Source: Microcystis aeruginosa LEGE 91341 (GTDB lineage: Bacteria; Cyanobacteriota; Cyanobacteriia; Cyanobacteriales; Microcystaceae). From it: DNA of 36,345 bases. Of the stretch, positions 17,441 through 25,845 are shown piece by piece; the stretch's first letter is position 1, and every line of letters begins with the position of its first letter. The stretch is from assembly GCF_015206885.1 (NCBI RefSeq), contig NZ_JADEXY010000025.1, forward strand, positions 1 to 36,345, given 5' to 3'. The notes beneath the pieces were generated by a model. That model worked only from the letters and a program-made list of their open reading frames with translations, did no database searches and was not told the origin of the DNA. The translations under genes and the position numbers were made by a program.

Positions 17441-18157
17441 ATGGTCAAAGTATCATCTCCCTTATCTCTAGAGCATCTCTACAATGTTCCCACCTACACT
17501 ATAGCCGATACTGCGCGCTATCTCCATATTCCTTTACCCACTCTGAGAACGTGGGTACGAGGACGCACCTACCCGACAAAAAAAGGACAAAAAGAGTTTT
17601 TACCCCTCATTCAACGGCCTAATCCGAATATTCCGCAACTTTCCTTTACTAACTTAGTGGAAGCGCACGTTTTAAGAGTTATTCGCACAGTTCATAACAT
17701 CCCTCTCGATAAAGTTAGACTTGCCCTAGACTATATTAGTGAACAATTTAACACCGATCATCCTCTGGTTCAAAAACAATTTAGTACCGATGGAATTGAC
17801 CTTTTTATCGAACAATTTGAACATTTAATTAATGCCTCCCGTTCGGGACAATTGACGATGAAACAATTCTTAAATAATCTCTTAACTCGTATTGAATGGG
17901 ATGAACAAGATATCGCCACACGGCTTTTTCCCACTATCGACATAAATGGGCAAGACTTCAGCGATAAAGTCCTCAAGATAGACCCTAATATTTCCTTCGG
18001 AAAACCCGTGATCACAGGAACAGGAATTCCCACTAAAATTGTCACAGAACTTTATGATGTGGGGGACTCTATAGAAGATATTGCCAATGATTATAATTGT
18101 CAACCTTGGCAAATTGAAAAAGCGATTTTATTCGAGTCCAATTGGCAAGCGGCATGA
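17441..18157 (+). CDS. DUF433-type antitoxin with N-terminal MerR-like HTH
   Basis: A 238-residue protein. Residues about 18-50 (YTIADTARYLHIPLPTLRTW) form a MerR-like helix-turn-helix, which suggests DNA binding and autoregulation. The middle is helical (VEAHVLRVIRTVHNIPLDKV). The C-terminus is a DUF433 domain: KIDPNISFGKPVITGTGIP, then TKIVTELYDVGDSIEDIAND. DUF433 proteins pair with PIN-like toxins (VapB45-VapC45 type). The TGA overlaps the ATG of the toxin gene (ATGA at 18154). The gene is divergent from the restriction-modification gene across a 178-base spacer. Confidence 0.82.
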   Translation: MVKVSSPLSLEHLYNVPTYTIADTARYLHIPLPTLRTWVRGRTYPTKKGQKEFLPLIQRPNPNIPQLSFTNLVEAHVLRVIRTVHNIPLDKVRLALDYISEQFNTDHPLVQKQFSTDGIDLFIEQFEHLINASRSGQLTMKQFLNNLLTRIEWDEQDIATRLFPTIDINGQDFSDKVLKIDPNISFGKPVITGTGIPTKIVTELYDVGDSIEDIANDYNCQPWQIEKAILFESNWQAA

Positions 18158-18576
18158 CCTATCAATACACCTATTTTATCGACCGTGCTTTAGGAAAATC
18201 TATCGGTGAAGCTTTGCAAGAAATAGGGGTTAAAATTGAATTTCATCATGCCCATTTTGCCCCAGATGCACCGGATACGGAGTGGCTACCTATTGTTAGT
18301 CAAAGAGGATGGATAGTATTAACTAAAGATGTAAACATTGGTAGAAATATTTTAGAAGTTCAACAGATAGCCCGTTATCAGGCTCAAGTATTTGTTCTAG
18401 TTTCTGGTAACTTACCTCGTCAAACCATGATTAATATTTTTGTCGAAACAATCGATAAAATTGAAAAAATAACCCAAGGTAATCAAGCCCCTTTTATCGC
18501 CAAAATATACCAAGATTTTCAAGTAAAATTGTGGAAAAATAAAAATGAATTAACTAGAATAATAGAAACTATTTAA
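18154..18576 (+). CDS. PIN-like (DUF5615/VapC45-type) toxin
   Basis: A 140-residue protein beginning MTYQYTYFIDRALGKSIGEAL. The acidic residues expected for a PIN-like nuclease are visible: Asp in FIDRALGK, Asp/Glu in APDTEWLP, and Asp in IVLTKDVNIG. The C-terminal half is FVLVSGNLPRQTMINIFVET and a basic tail. These proteins are predicted RNases. An ATG 12 bases upstream would add MASG but would lie deeper in the antitoxin gene; the ATGA overlap supports 18154. With the DUF433 protein upstream it forms a complete toxin-antitoxin pair. Confidence 0.8.
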   Translation: MTYQYTYFIDRALGKSIGEALQEIGVKIEFHHAHFAPDAPDTEWLPIVSQRGWIVLTKDVNIGRNILEVQQIARYQAQVFVLVSGNLPRQTMINIFVETIDKIEKITQGNQAPFIAKIYQDFQVKLWKNKNELTRIIETI

Positions 18577-18715
18577 AACCTATTCTTAATCCCTCCACTT
18601 GCTGTTAAATTTATTTCCGTTCACTTCACCCAGGGGAAGGGGGGACTTCTGGCGAGATTTGAGTTAAACTAGAAAGGTTGACTATTGACAAACATCGATC
18701 GCACAGGAGTAAATT

Positions 18716-18952
18716 ATGTCTAGAGTCTGTACTATGACGGGGAAAAAGGCCAATAACGCCTATGCGGTGTCCCACTCCCACCGTCGCACCAAAAAATTAC
18801 AAGAAGCTAACCTACAATGGAAAAGAGTTTGGTGGTCGGAAGGCAACCGTTGGGTAAAACTACGCATCTCCACCAAAGCTATCAAAACCATTGAAAAGAA
18901 AGGATTAGCCGTCTTCGCTAAAGAAGTAGGCTTAAACTTGAATTTGTACTAA
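18716..18952 (+). CDS. rpmB: 50S ribosomal protein L28
   Basis: L28 is a small basic protein of the large ribosomal subunit. The 78-residue product has the conserved start [20 protein letters not shown], then [20 protein letters not shown] and the C-terminal [20 protein letters not shown]. The start is supported by an AGGAG Shine-Dalgarno sequence seven bases upstream (CAGGAGTAAATTATG). It is monocistronic here. Downstream lies a weak AGGAGT/ACTCCT hairpin that could end transcription before psaK. Confidence 0.98.
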   Translation: MSRVCTMTGKKANNAYAVSHSHRRTKKLQEANLQWKRVWWSEGNRWVKLRISTKAIKTIEKKGLAVFAKEVGLNLNLY

Positions 18953-19096
18953 GCGAGTAGTTCAGGAGTGGAGACGAATCGGCCCTATGGTTGACTCCTC
19001 TGCTTTTGATTATTAAGTATTGCAACAGGGCGTGATGTGGGGTGAAAACTACCTTTAAGATTAAAAACTTAAAACGACCTGTTCAGGAGAATTTCA

Positions 19097-19363
19097 ATGT
19101 ATTCAACCCTATTAATGGCCGCCACCGCCGTGCAAGGTTCCAGCGAATGGAGTCCCAAAGTGGCGATTGTCATGATTATCTGCAATATTCTCGCTATTGC
19201 TTTCGGTAAAGCGACTATTCAACAACAAAATGTCGGTCCTGCTTTACCTTCCCCCGCTTTATTCGGTGGTATGGGATTAGGCGCTTTACTGGGTACTACC
19301 AGTTTTGGTCATGTCCTCGGCGCCGGTGTCATCCTCGGTCTCTCCCGTCTCGGAGTTATCTAA
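19097..19363 (+). CDS. psaK: Photosystem I reaction centre subunit X (PsaK)
   Basis: PsaK is a two-helix membrane subunit at the periphery of photosystem I that helps bind antenna chlorophylls and the state-transition machinery. The 88-residue protein shows the first membrane helix VAIVMIICNILAIAFGKATI, the stromal loop QQQNVGPALPSPALFGG, and the second helix MGLGALLGTTSFGHVLGAGV. It ends LSRLGVI. AGGAG precedes the ATG. Together with psaE this gives the window two unlinked PSI genes. Whether it is the psaK1 or psaK2 type cannot be settled here. Confidence 0.95.
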   Translation: MYSTLLMAATAVQGSSEWSPKVAIVMIICNILAIAFGKATIQQQNVGPALPSPALFGGMGLGALLGTTSFGHVLGAGVILGLSRLGVI

Positions 19364-19381
19364 ATATTTTTTGATTTTCTC

Positions 19382-19412
19382 AATCGGTGGCCAAAAGTCA
19401 CCGATTTCTTTT
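19382..19412 (+). terminator. Rho-independent terminator of psaK
   Basis: AATCGGTG pairs with CACCGATT around a 9-base loop, followed by TCTTTTG. It lies about 20 bases after the psaK stop codon and before the permease gene. Confidence 0.75.
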
Positions 19413-19440
19413 GTGAAAAATTCTGGACTATATAATAAAT

Positions 19441-20577
19441 ATGACTTTACCTCAAAAAAACTCTTTTTGGTACGATGATCGATTTCAGAAGATTTTTCTA
19501 CAGGTAATTATCCTGTTAATTGTCTGTCTAATTTTCTGGTTTTTTGGTCGCAATTTAGTGATTAATTTTCAACGCTTACGCTTAAGTTTTGGCTTTGGCT
19601 TTCTCTTTGATCCTGACCGACCTGCCTCTTTTGCGATTGGTGACTCTCCTATTGCCTACAGTCCTACCGATACCTATTTTCGCGCTCTTTTGGTGGGATT
19701 AGTTAATTCCCTCCGTATTATGATTAGTGGCATATTTTTGGCGATTAGTCTGGGAATAGTCATCGGGTTAGGTCGCTTGTCCGATAATTGGTTAATTCGT
19801 CAGTTGGCAACAATTTATGTGGAAACTATTCGCAATACTCCTTTATTATTACAATTATTTTTCTGGTATTTTGCTGTATTTCTGAAACTGCCGAAAATTG
19901 AGGAATCTCTAGAGTTTTTTGGCAGTGTATTTTTAAATAACTCAGGAGTCTATTTACCTTTTCTCGCCAATAGTTTCAGGACATGGTTAGCCTTAGCTAT
20001 CATTACTTTAGGAATAATTCTCTCAGTATTTTTATCCCTAAAAAATAAACTTAGTTTATGTCTAACTAGCCTACTACTCCTAGTTATAATTCCTCTAATC
20101 TGGGGTTTACAATGGCAAAGTCCCCAAGTTAATCCTCTTAATCAAAATATTGACTTCGGTTTACATCTTTCTTCTGAGTTTGCTACTCTCCTAATCGGTT
20201 TAACTGTTTATACAGCTGCCTTTATTGCGGAAACAGTACGGGGAGGGATTCAATCGGTTAATCGGGGACAATGGGAAGCAGCTAAAGCCTTGGGATTAAA
20301 ACCTTTATTAGTGATGAGATTAGTAATTTTTCCCCAAGCTTTGCCAGTGATTATTCCTCCTTTAACTAATGAATGTTTAAACCTTGTTAAAAATTCTAGT
20401 TTAGCGATCGCTATTGGTTATAATGATATTTATGCTATCTCTAGTACCATCGCTAATCAGACAGGAAAAGCAGTGGAAATGTTAATAGTAGTTATGGCCA
20501 CCTATTTATTCTTTAATCTGGTGATTTCTTTGGCTATGAATCAATTAAACAAACGGGTAAAAATTCAGGAAAGGTAG
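19441..20577 (+). CDS. Polar amino-acid ABC transporter permease (AapQ/NatG type)
   Basis: A 378-residue inner-membrane permease with about eight hydrophobic segments. The first TM is followed by a family-typical loop (GFGFLFDPDRPASFAIGDSP). The permease core has LLVGLVNSLRIMISGIFLAI and IYVETIRNTPLLLQLFFWYF. The EAA motif contacting the ATPase is IQSVNRGQWEAAKALGL. The length and the long insert between core TMs fit the AapQ/BztB/NatG group for general L-amino acids, which normally work with a second permease, a binding protein and an ATPase. None of those partners lies beside it here. Confidence 0.88.
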   Translation: MTLPQKNSFWYDDRFQKIFLQVIILLIVCLIFWFFGRNLVINFQRLRLSFGFGFLFDPDRPASFAIGDSPIAYSPTDTYFRALLVGLVNSLRIMISGIFLAISLGIVIGLGRLSDNWLIRQLATIYVETIRNTPLLLQLFFWYFAVFLKLPKIEESLEFFGSVFLNNSGVYLPFLANSFRTWLALAIITLGIILSVFLSLKNKLSLCLTSLLLLVIIPLIWGLQWQSPQVNPLNQNIDFGLHLSSEFATLLIGLTVYTAAFIAETVRGGIQSVNRGQWEAAKALGLKPLLVMRLVIFPQALPVIIPPLTNECLNLVKNSSLAIAIGYNDIYAISSTIANQTGKAVEMLIVVMATYLFFNLVISLAMNQLNKRVKIQER

Positions 20578-20598
20578 AAAGGTAGTGGACTGTTTCAG

Positions 20599-20694
20599 CT
20601 AATTTATTGCAATAGATTCTCCCGATTCCTCCTCCTTAAACACAGGATAAAGATGTTTCAGCTTGACCCTAGCATCGCTGGTCGTAAACGTCCA
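20599..20694 (-). pseudogene. C-terminal remnant of an IS630-type transposase
   Basis: On the minus strand, from 20694 the frame reads WTFTTSDARVKLKHLYPVF and continues to a stop at 20599. This resembles the conserved C-terminus of IS630-family transposases, with the pattern FTTxDARxKLxxLYP. No start codon or upstream transposase homology is seen; the frame hits a stop about 15 codons upstream. The call rests on one remembered motif and is moderate at best. Confidence 0.45.
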
Positions 20695-21064
20695 TATTAC
20701 CGTAGATGCAGGGTGAGAGCATCTCAAAAGCTATTGACAATTAGCCAATTTTGTGATCCCCATGGGCATTTCAGGTGATACCAGTCAATCAGAATAGTTA
20801 CGAAATCGACCCAAATGGGTCGATTTTTGCTTAACAATTGAGATAGCCAATTCTCCTCAAATATGCCTGAATCGCTCTCTGGGCAAGCAACTCACATAAA
20901 GTTCATTTTGTCAAGGATTGTTAAGATGCGCTCACTCTGCCCCAATCCCGTTACTATTGCCTCTTGCCTCCTTTCAACAAACAATTTAAATTACCAACAG
21001 CTTAGAGAGTTTCCCCTTAAAAATCCCACCGAAGAAGATTGATATCTGAAATAGGCAACGTCAT
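20695..21064. other. Spacer between the permease and cydB
   Basis: No coding frame can be supported. It contains a strong hairpin (see separate entry) and a TTGCCTCTTGCC repeat near 20957-20973 of the kind scattered through cyanobacterial genomes. Confidence 0.4.
20803..20828 (+). terminator. Perfect hairpin with T-tail, probable bidirectional terminator
   Basis: AAATCGACCC and GGGTCGATTT form a perfect 10-base stem around AAAT, with T residues after it on the plus strand and A residues before it. It lies between the convergent permease and cydAB units and could end transcription from either side. Confidence 0.7.
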
Positions 21065-22078
21065 CTATTCTCCGTAGGATTCAGCAGTAATTTTCCCCCG
21101 AAAAACGATGTAATTATAAACCGTATAGGCTAGTAAAATTGGGATTAAAAAACCCACAAAAGTCAGCATAAACACCAAAGAACTAGGGGCGGCCGCCGCT
21201 TGATAAATTGTCACGGACGGGGGAATAATATCGGGAAAAATCAACAATCCCAAACCGATAAAAGAGAGCATAAACAGCAATACTGTCCAGACCATCGGGG
21301 TGTTTTCTTCCTTTAGTTGCAAACTCCGCAGTAATAAACCCAGTAAGACCACAGCTAGAATCGGGATGAGGATAAAAATGTAAATTAGTCGAGGGTCAAA
21401 TAAACGCTGACGGATGTGGTCAGAAAGCAGTGGTGTACTGATAGTGATAAAGACAGCACCGATAAAAGTCGTAATAGCGGCAATTTTTGCCGTTTTATAG
21501 TGAACTTCCTGTAAATTACCCGTAGTTTTCAGAATTAGGTAAGTGGAACCCACTAAAACATAAGCTTGGATTAAAGTTAGAGACACTAGAATCGATCGCC
21601 ATGTTAACCAATCAAAGGGGCCGCCGGCAAAATGACCCAATTCATCCACCTTAATGCCCTCAAAAACCGCACCGAGGGCGAATCCTTGCCCCAAAGCGGC
21701 CAAAAAACTGCCGAGTCCGAAGGCATAATTCCAGAACAACTTGCGACGAGAATGTTCACGAAACTCGAAGGAAACAGCCCGAAATAACAGCCCCACCACC
21801 ATAATCACTGCTGGCAGGTATAAAGCGTTTAAAATTGTCCCGTAAGCTAGGGGAAACGCCCCAAACAGGGAACCCCCCATCAAGACAATCCAAGTTTCGT
21901 TAGCATCCCAAACATTGCCCAAACTGGTCATTAAAATACTGCGACGCTTCTCGGAGGAGGAAGTCAGGGAAAGAATTCCCACTCCCAAGTCAAAACCATC
22001 GAGGAGGACGTAGAGAAACAGGAATAAACCCAGAATAAAAAACCAAATTTGTGGCAAAAAATACTGTAACGGTTCCAT
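21065..22078 (-). CDS. cydB: Cytochrome bd-type quinol oxidase subunit II
   Basis: Subunit II of the bd-type terminal quinol oxidase, which reduces oxygen at the plasma or thylakoid membrane. The 337-residue, eight- or nine-TM protein starts with FLLGLFLFLYVLLDGFDLGVG-like sequence; FVLLDGFDLGVGI-type text is the family signature. It is followed by GNVWDANETWIVLMGGSLFG, also diagnostic, and later by LYLPAVIMVVGLLFRAVSFEF. It lies 8 bases after cydA, in the usual cydA-cydB order. The protein has normal length and is intact. Confidence 0.95.
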   Translation of the reverse strand: MEPLQYFLPQIWFFILGLFLFLYVLLDGFDLGVGILSLTSSSEKRRSILMTSLGNVWDANETWIVLMGGSLFGAFPLAYGTILNALYLPAVIMVVGLLFRAVSFEFREHSRRKLFWNYAFGLGSFLAALGQGFALGAVFEGIKVDELGHFAGGPFDWLTWRSILVSLTLIQAYVLVGSTYLILKTTGNLQEVHYKTAKIAAITTFIGAVFITISTPLLSDHIRQRLFDPRLIYIFILIPILAVVLLGLLLRSLQLKEENTPMVWTVLLFMLSFIGLGLLIFPDIIPPSVTIYQAAAAPSSLVFMLTFVGFLIPILLAYTVYNYIVFRGKITAESYGE

Positions 22079-22086
22079 AGTTCCTC

Positions 22087-23514
22087 CTATTGTTGCGCTT
22101 CTAGGGAACGAGAACTAACCTCCTGTGAGGTCACTTTTTCCTCTTGAGTCCCCGGCAGTGGTAAGTTAAGATTTGGTCCCTGACGGATAATAAGACTGCC
22201 AAAATAGAGAGCAGAAACCAAGAAAACGACATAAATCGCTGTAATTCCGATTAAAGAGGTTAAAATCTCGCCTGCGGGCAGTTTAGAAGCAGCATCCACC
22301 GTCCGGATTTGATTGTAAACCGTCCAGGGTTGACGACCGACACAACGGACAATCCAACCGGTTTCAACCGCAAGATAACCCAGAGGGGCCGCAAAAACCC
22401 AAGCGCGTAGTAACCATTTTTGACTGTCGATTTTTTCGTTAGATAATTGACCGCGCAGCCATTGCCCGACAGTTACAGCCATTAAAGACGCAAGAAAAAG
22501 ACCGATAGCGACCATAATCCGGAAGGAATAATAGATTAGCCCCACCATGTGCGGTCTGTCTTCGTATTTCCACGTTTTTAAGCCGAGAACAGGTTCCGAT
22601 AACTTGGGTTTTAATTCCAAAAGATAACCCAAAGCATTAGGTATCTTCACTTCCCAGCTATTTGTCTCCGCTTTATCCTTGGGTAAAGCAACCAAACTCC
22701 AACCGGCAGTTTCTCCCGCAGGAATGGTTTCCCATTGCGCTTCCATGGCGGCTAATTTAGCCGGTTGATAGTGATACACTTGTTCGGCACTAAGATGACC
22801 GACAAAAATTTGCAAGGGGGCGATAACAATCGCTAGAGTAAGAATAATTTTGAGAGAACGACTAAAAAAGCTAATGTGACGTTTATTGAGCAAATACCAA
22901 GCACTAATCCCACCAATGACGAATAAAGAAGTTTCCAGAGTAGCGAAAAACATATGCAGGAAACTATTAACCATGAAGGGATTGAGAATCGCTTGTAGGT
23001 AGTCCTGAACGATAAATTTACCATCCACGAAGATGCCACCGGCGGGGGTTTGCAGCCAAGAATTAGCGGTTAAAATCCAGAAAGTGGAAAGATTAGCCCC
23101 AAAAGCGACGAGAATTGTCGCTAGGAAGTGAATTAACGGGGGAACTCGTCCCCAACCAAACAGCATAATTCCTAGAAAACTAGCCTCTAGCATAAAGGCC
23201 ATGGTTCCCTCGAAACCGAGGATAGTTCCGAAAAAGTCCCCCACTGCTTCCGAAAAAGGCGCCCAATTCATACCAAACTGAAAAGCCATGGGTAAACCAG
23301 AAGCAACTCCAATGCCGAAATTGAGAATGTAGAGTTTTGACCAGAAGCGAGCGTGATGATAGTAGTCTGGATTGCGGGTTTTTAGCCATAATCCTTCGAC
23401 AATAACTAGATAGATGCCCATACCAGTGGTTAACACCGGCCAAAGCATATGAAAAATAGCGGTGATGGCGAATTGTATCCGCGACAAAGCAACGGGATTG
23501 GCAAGTAAATCCAT
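22087..23514 (-). CDS. cydA: Cytochrome bd-type quinol oxidase subunit I
   Basis: Subunit I carries the haems and the quinol site. The 475-residue protein starts MDLLANPVALSRIQFAITAI and has the haem-ligand His22 in AIFHMLWP. Further signatures are GVASGLPMAFQFGMNWAPFS and FMLEASFLGIMLFGWGRVPP. HMFFATLETSLFVIGG contains the second haem-ligand His, and RPHMVGLIYYSFRIMV the region of the Met ligand. The Q-loop is short, as in cyanide-insensitive (CIO) enzymes common in cyanobacteria. The operon cydAB runs on the minus strand with 8 bases between the genes. Confidence 0.95.
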   Translation of the reverse strand: MDLLANPVALSRIQFAITAIFHMLWPVLTTGMGIYLVIVEGLWLKTRNPDYYHHARFWSKLYILNFGIGVASGLPMAFQFGMNWAPFSEAVGDFFGTILGFEGTMAFMLEASFLGIMLFGWGRVPPLIHFLATILVAFGANLSTFWILTANSWLQTPAGGIFVDGKFIVQDYLQAILNPFMVNSFLHMFFATLETSLFVIGGISAWYLLNKRHISFFSRSLKIILTLAIVIAPLQIFVGHLSAEQVYHYQPAKLAAMEAQWETIPAGETAGWSLVALPKDKAETNSWEVKIPNALGYLLELKPKLSEPVLGLKTWKYEDRPHMVGLIYYSFRIMVAIGLFLASLMAVTVGQWLRGQLSNEKIDSQKWLLRAWVFAAPLGYLAVETGWIVRCVGRQPWTVYNQIRTVDAASKLPAGEILTSLIGITAIYVVFLVSALYFGSLIIRQGPNLNLPLPGTQEEKVTSQEVSSRSLEAQQ

Positions 23515-23746
23515 GATTACAATCTTTGAACGATCGTGAATATATCATAAGCACCTATAATACTTAGCCAGTAATGCCCTGAAAAGGCAAGGGTAAATAG
23601 GGATTATATAGATTGTTTTTAGATTTATGCGATCGCTTTGGTGTTACTGAATGATCTAGTTAGTATTTTTGTATTGTATTTGAGGGAAAACTCAGAAAAA
23701 TTGCTAGAATATTAGCCTGATTAATTAATTTTCCCCTCGATCGAGT

Positions 23747-25654
23747 ATGACTTTCTCCTCAGCCGCAGACTTTCAAGATGAATTTGATGTCATCGTCGTC
23801 GGGGCGGGCCATTCCGGCTGTGAAGCGGCCCTAGCTTGCGCCCGTCTCGGTTGTCGTACCCTTCTCCTCACCCTTAATCTCGATAAAATCGCTTGGCAAC
23901 CCTGTAACCCCGCCGTCGGTGGTCCGGCTAAATCCCAATTAACCCACGAAGTGGACGCTTTAGGCGGCGAAATTGGCAAAATGGCCGACCGCACCTATCT
24001 GCAAAAACGGGTTCTTAATGCCTCTCGCGGACCGGCAGTCTGGGCCCTACGCGCCCAAACCGATAAACGGGAATACGCGGCAGTGATGAAAGGTATCGTC
24101 GAAACCCAAGCAAATCTCGTTATTCGGGAAGGTATGGCCACAGACCTGATTTTAGGGGCAAATGAGCAAGTTTTAGGGGTAGAAACCTATTTCGGCACTT
24201 GTTTCGCCGCTAAAGCCGTCATTTTAACCACTGGCACTTTTTTAGGCGGCAAAATCTGGATTGGCGGCAAATCCATGGCAGCTGGACGGGCGGGCGAATT
24301 TGCGGCGGTGGGTTTAACAGAAACCCTAAATCGTCTCGGATTCGAGACTGGTCGCCTAAAAACTGGCACTCCTGCCCGTGTGGATAAGCGTTCAGTGGAT
24401 TACTCCCGCATGGAACCGCAACCGCCCGATGACGAGGTACGTTGGTTTAGTTTTGATCCGGAGGTGTGGATCGAACGAGAACAAATGAACTGTCATCTCA
24501 CCCGCACCACGGCGGCCACTCATCAATTAATCAGAGATAATTTACATTTATCCCCCATTTATGGCGGTTTTATTGACTCCAAAGGGCCGCGTTATTGTCC
24601 TAGTATTGAGGATAAAATCGTCCGTTTTGCCGATAAAGAAAGTCATCAAATTTTTATTGAACCGGAAGGGCGCGATATTCCCGAACTTTATATCCAAGGC
24701 TTTTCAACGGGACTGCCGGAAAATGTTCAATTAGCAATGCTGCGGACTTTACCCGGTTTAGAAAACTGTGTGATGTTGCGGGCTGCCTATGCAGTGGAAT
24801 ACGATTATTTACCGGCAACTCAGTGTTATCCAACCCTGATGACGAAGAAGATTGAGGGGTTATTTTGTGCGGGACAAATTAACGGCACAACCGGTTATGA
24901 AGAAGCGGCAGCCCAGGGACTGGTGGCGGGGATTAATGCGGCCCGGTTTGCTTTAGGAAAAGAGTTAATTGTTTTTCCCCGGGAGGAAAGTTATCTAGGA
25001 ACTTTGGTCGATGATTTGTGTACTAAGGATCTGCGGGAACCCTACCGAATGTTAACCAGTCGTTCTGAATATCGCTTAGTATTGCGCTCGGATAATGCCG
25101 ATCAAAGATTAACACCTTTAGGGCGAGAAATTGGTTTAATTGATGACCGGCGTTGGCAATTATTCCAAACTAAACAGACTAATATTATCGCTGAAAAAGA
25201 ACGCCTACACGAAACGAGAATTAAAGAACGGGATCAGGTGGCAATTGCCATCGTTAAGGATACGGAACAAAAAATTAAAGGTTCTCTCTCTTTAGCGGAT
25301 TTACTGCGTCGTCCTAGCTTGCATTATCTCGATCTCGATCGCTATGGTTTGGGTAATCCCGATTTAAATTTAGCCGAAAGAGAAGGGGTAGAAATTGAGA
25401 TTAAATATTCTGGTTATTTGAAGCGACAACAAAATCAAATCGACCAAATTAGTCGCCACAGTAACCGTCATTTATCCCCCGATATTGACTACATGAAAAT
25501 CGAAACTTTGTCAATGGAATCCCGGGAAAAATTAACAAAAATTAAACCCGCCACCATCGGCCAAGCCTCGCGAATTGGCGGAGTCAATCCCGCCGATATT
25601 AACGCTTTATTAGTGTATTTAGAAATGCGGCAGATGTCGGGAGTTAAAAGTTAG
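23747..25654 (+). CDS. mnmG: tRNA uridine 5-carboxymethylaminomethyl modification enzyme MnmG
   Basis: MnmG (GidA) works with MnmE to modify U34 of certain tRNAs, using FAD and methylene-THF. The 635-residue protein has the dinucleotide-binding GAGHSG at residues 19-24 and the family motif [20 protein letters not shown]. It also has [17 protein letters not shown] and the LKTGTPARV segment. Late motifs are [20 protein letters not shown] and [20 protein letters not shown]. The C-terminal helical domain ends with a typical [16 protein letters not shown]. Length and start fit the family. A MITE copy lies 50 bases downstream. Confidence 0.98.
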   Translation: MTFSSAADFQDEFDVIVVGAGHSGCEAALACARLGCRTLLLTLNLDKIAWQPCNPAVGGPAKSQLTHEVDALGGEIGKMADRTYLQKRVLNASRGPAVWALRAQTDKREYAAVMKGIVETQANLVIREGMATDLILGANEQVLGVETYFGTCFAAKAVILTTGTFLGGKIWIGGKSMAAGRAGEFAAVGLTETLNRLGFETGRLKTGTPARVDKRSVDYSRMEPQPPDDEVRWFSFDPEVWIEREQMNCHLTRTTAATHQLIRDNLHLSPIYGGFIDSKGPRYCPSIEDKIVRFADKESHQIFIEPEGRDIPELYIQGFSTGLPENVQLAMLRTLPGLENCVMLRAAYAVEYDYLPATQCYPTLMTKKIEGLFCAGQINGTTGYEEAAAQGLVAGINAARFALGKELIVFPREESYLGTLVDDLCTKDLREPYRMLTSRSEYRLVLRSDNADQRLTPLGREIGLIDDRRWQLFQTKQTNIIAEKERLHETRIKERDQVAIAIVKDTEQKIKGSLSLADLLRRPSLHYLDLDRYGLGNPDLNLAEREGVEIEIKYSGYLKRQQNQIDQISRHSNRHLSPDIDYMKIETLSMESREKLTKIKPATIGQASRIGGVNPADINALLVYLEMRQMSGVKS

Positions 25655-25704
25655 GAAATAATTCTGATTATCAGCGATTAAAAGTTCTTATCGGCTGCCT
25701 AATT

Positions 25705-25845
25705 AAGTAGCTGGTTATAATTAAATTAAAAATGGATTGTAGGTTCGATCCCCCCTTAGTCCCCCCTTGATAAGGGGGGTGTCGATCCCCCCTTAGTCCC
25801 CCCTTGATAAGGGGGGTGTCTGATAATTTTTAACGCCTACCTAAT
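25705..25845 (-). repeat. MITE-like element, copy 2 (two G/C modules)
   Basis: Reverse-oriented relative to the other copies. It starts AAGTAGCTGGTTATAATTAA, holds two tandem GATCCCCCCTTAGT/CCCCCCTTGATAAGGGGGG modules, and ends TAACGCCTACCTAATT. The left flank TA matches the other copies; the right tip is changed (AATT for ACTT). The right end overlaps the stop codon of the TPR-CHAT gene. The hairpins may also separate convergent mnmG and TPR-CHAT transcripts. Confidence 0.85.

Noticed and set aside
25741-25820. GGTTCGATCC-like sequence suggesting a tRNA T-arm
   Set aside because: It is part of MITE copy 2; no acceptor or anticodon arm can be folded around it. No tRNA or rRNA gene was recognised in the window.
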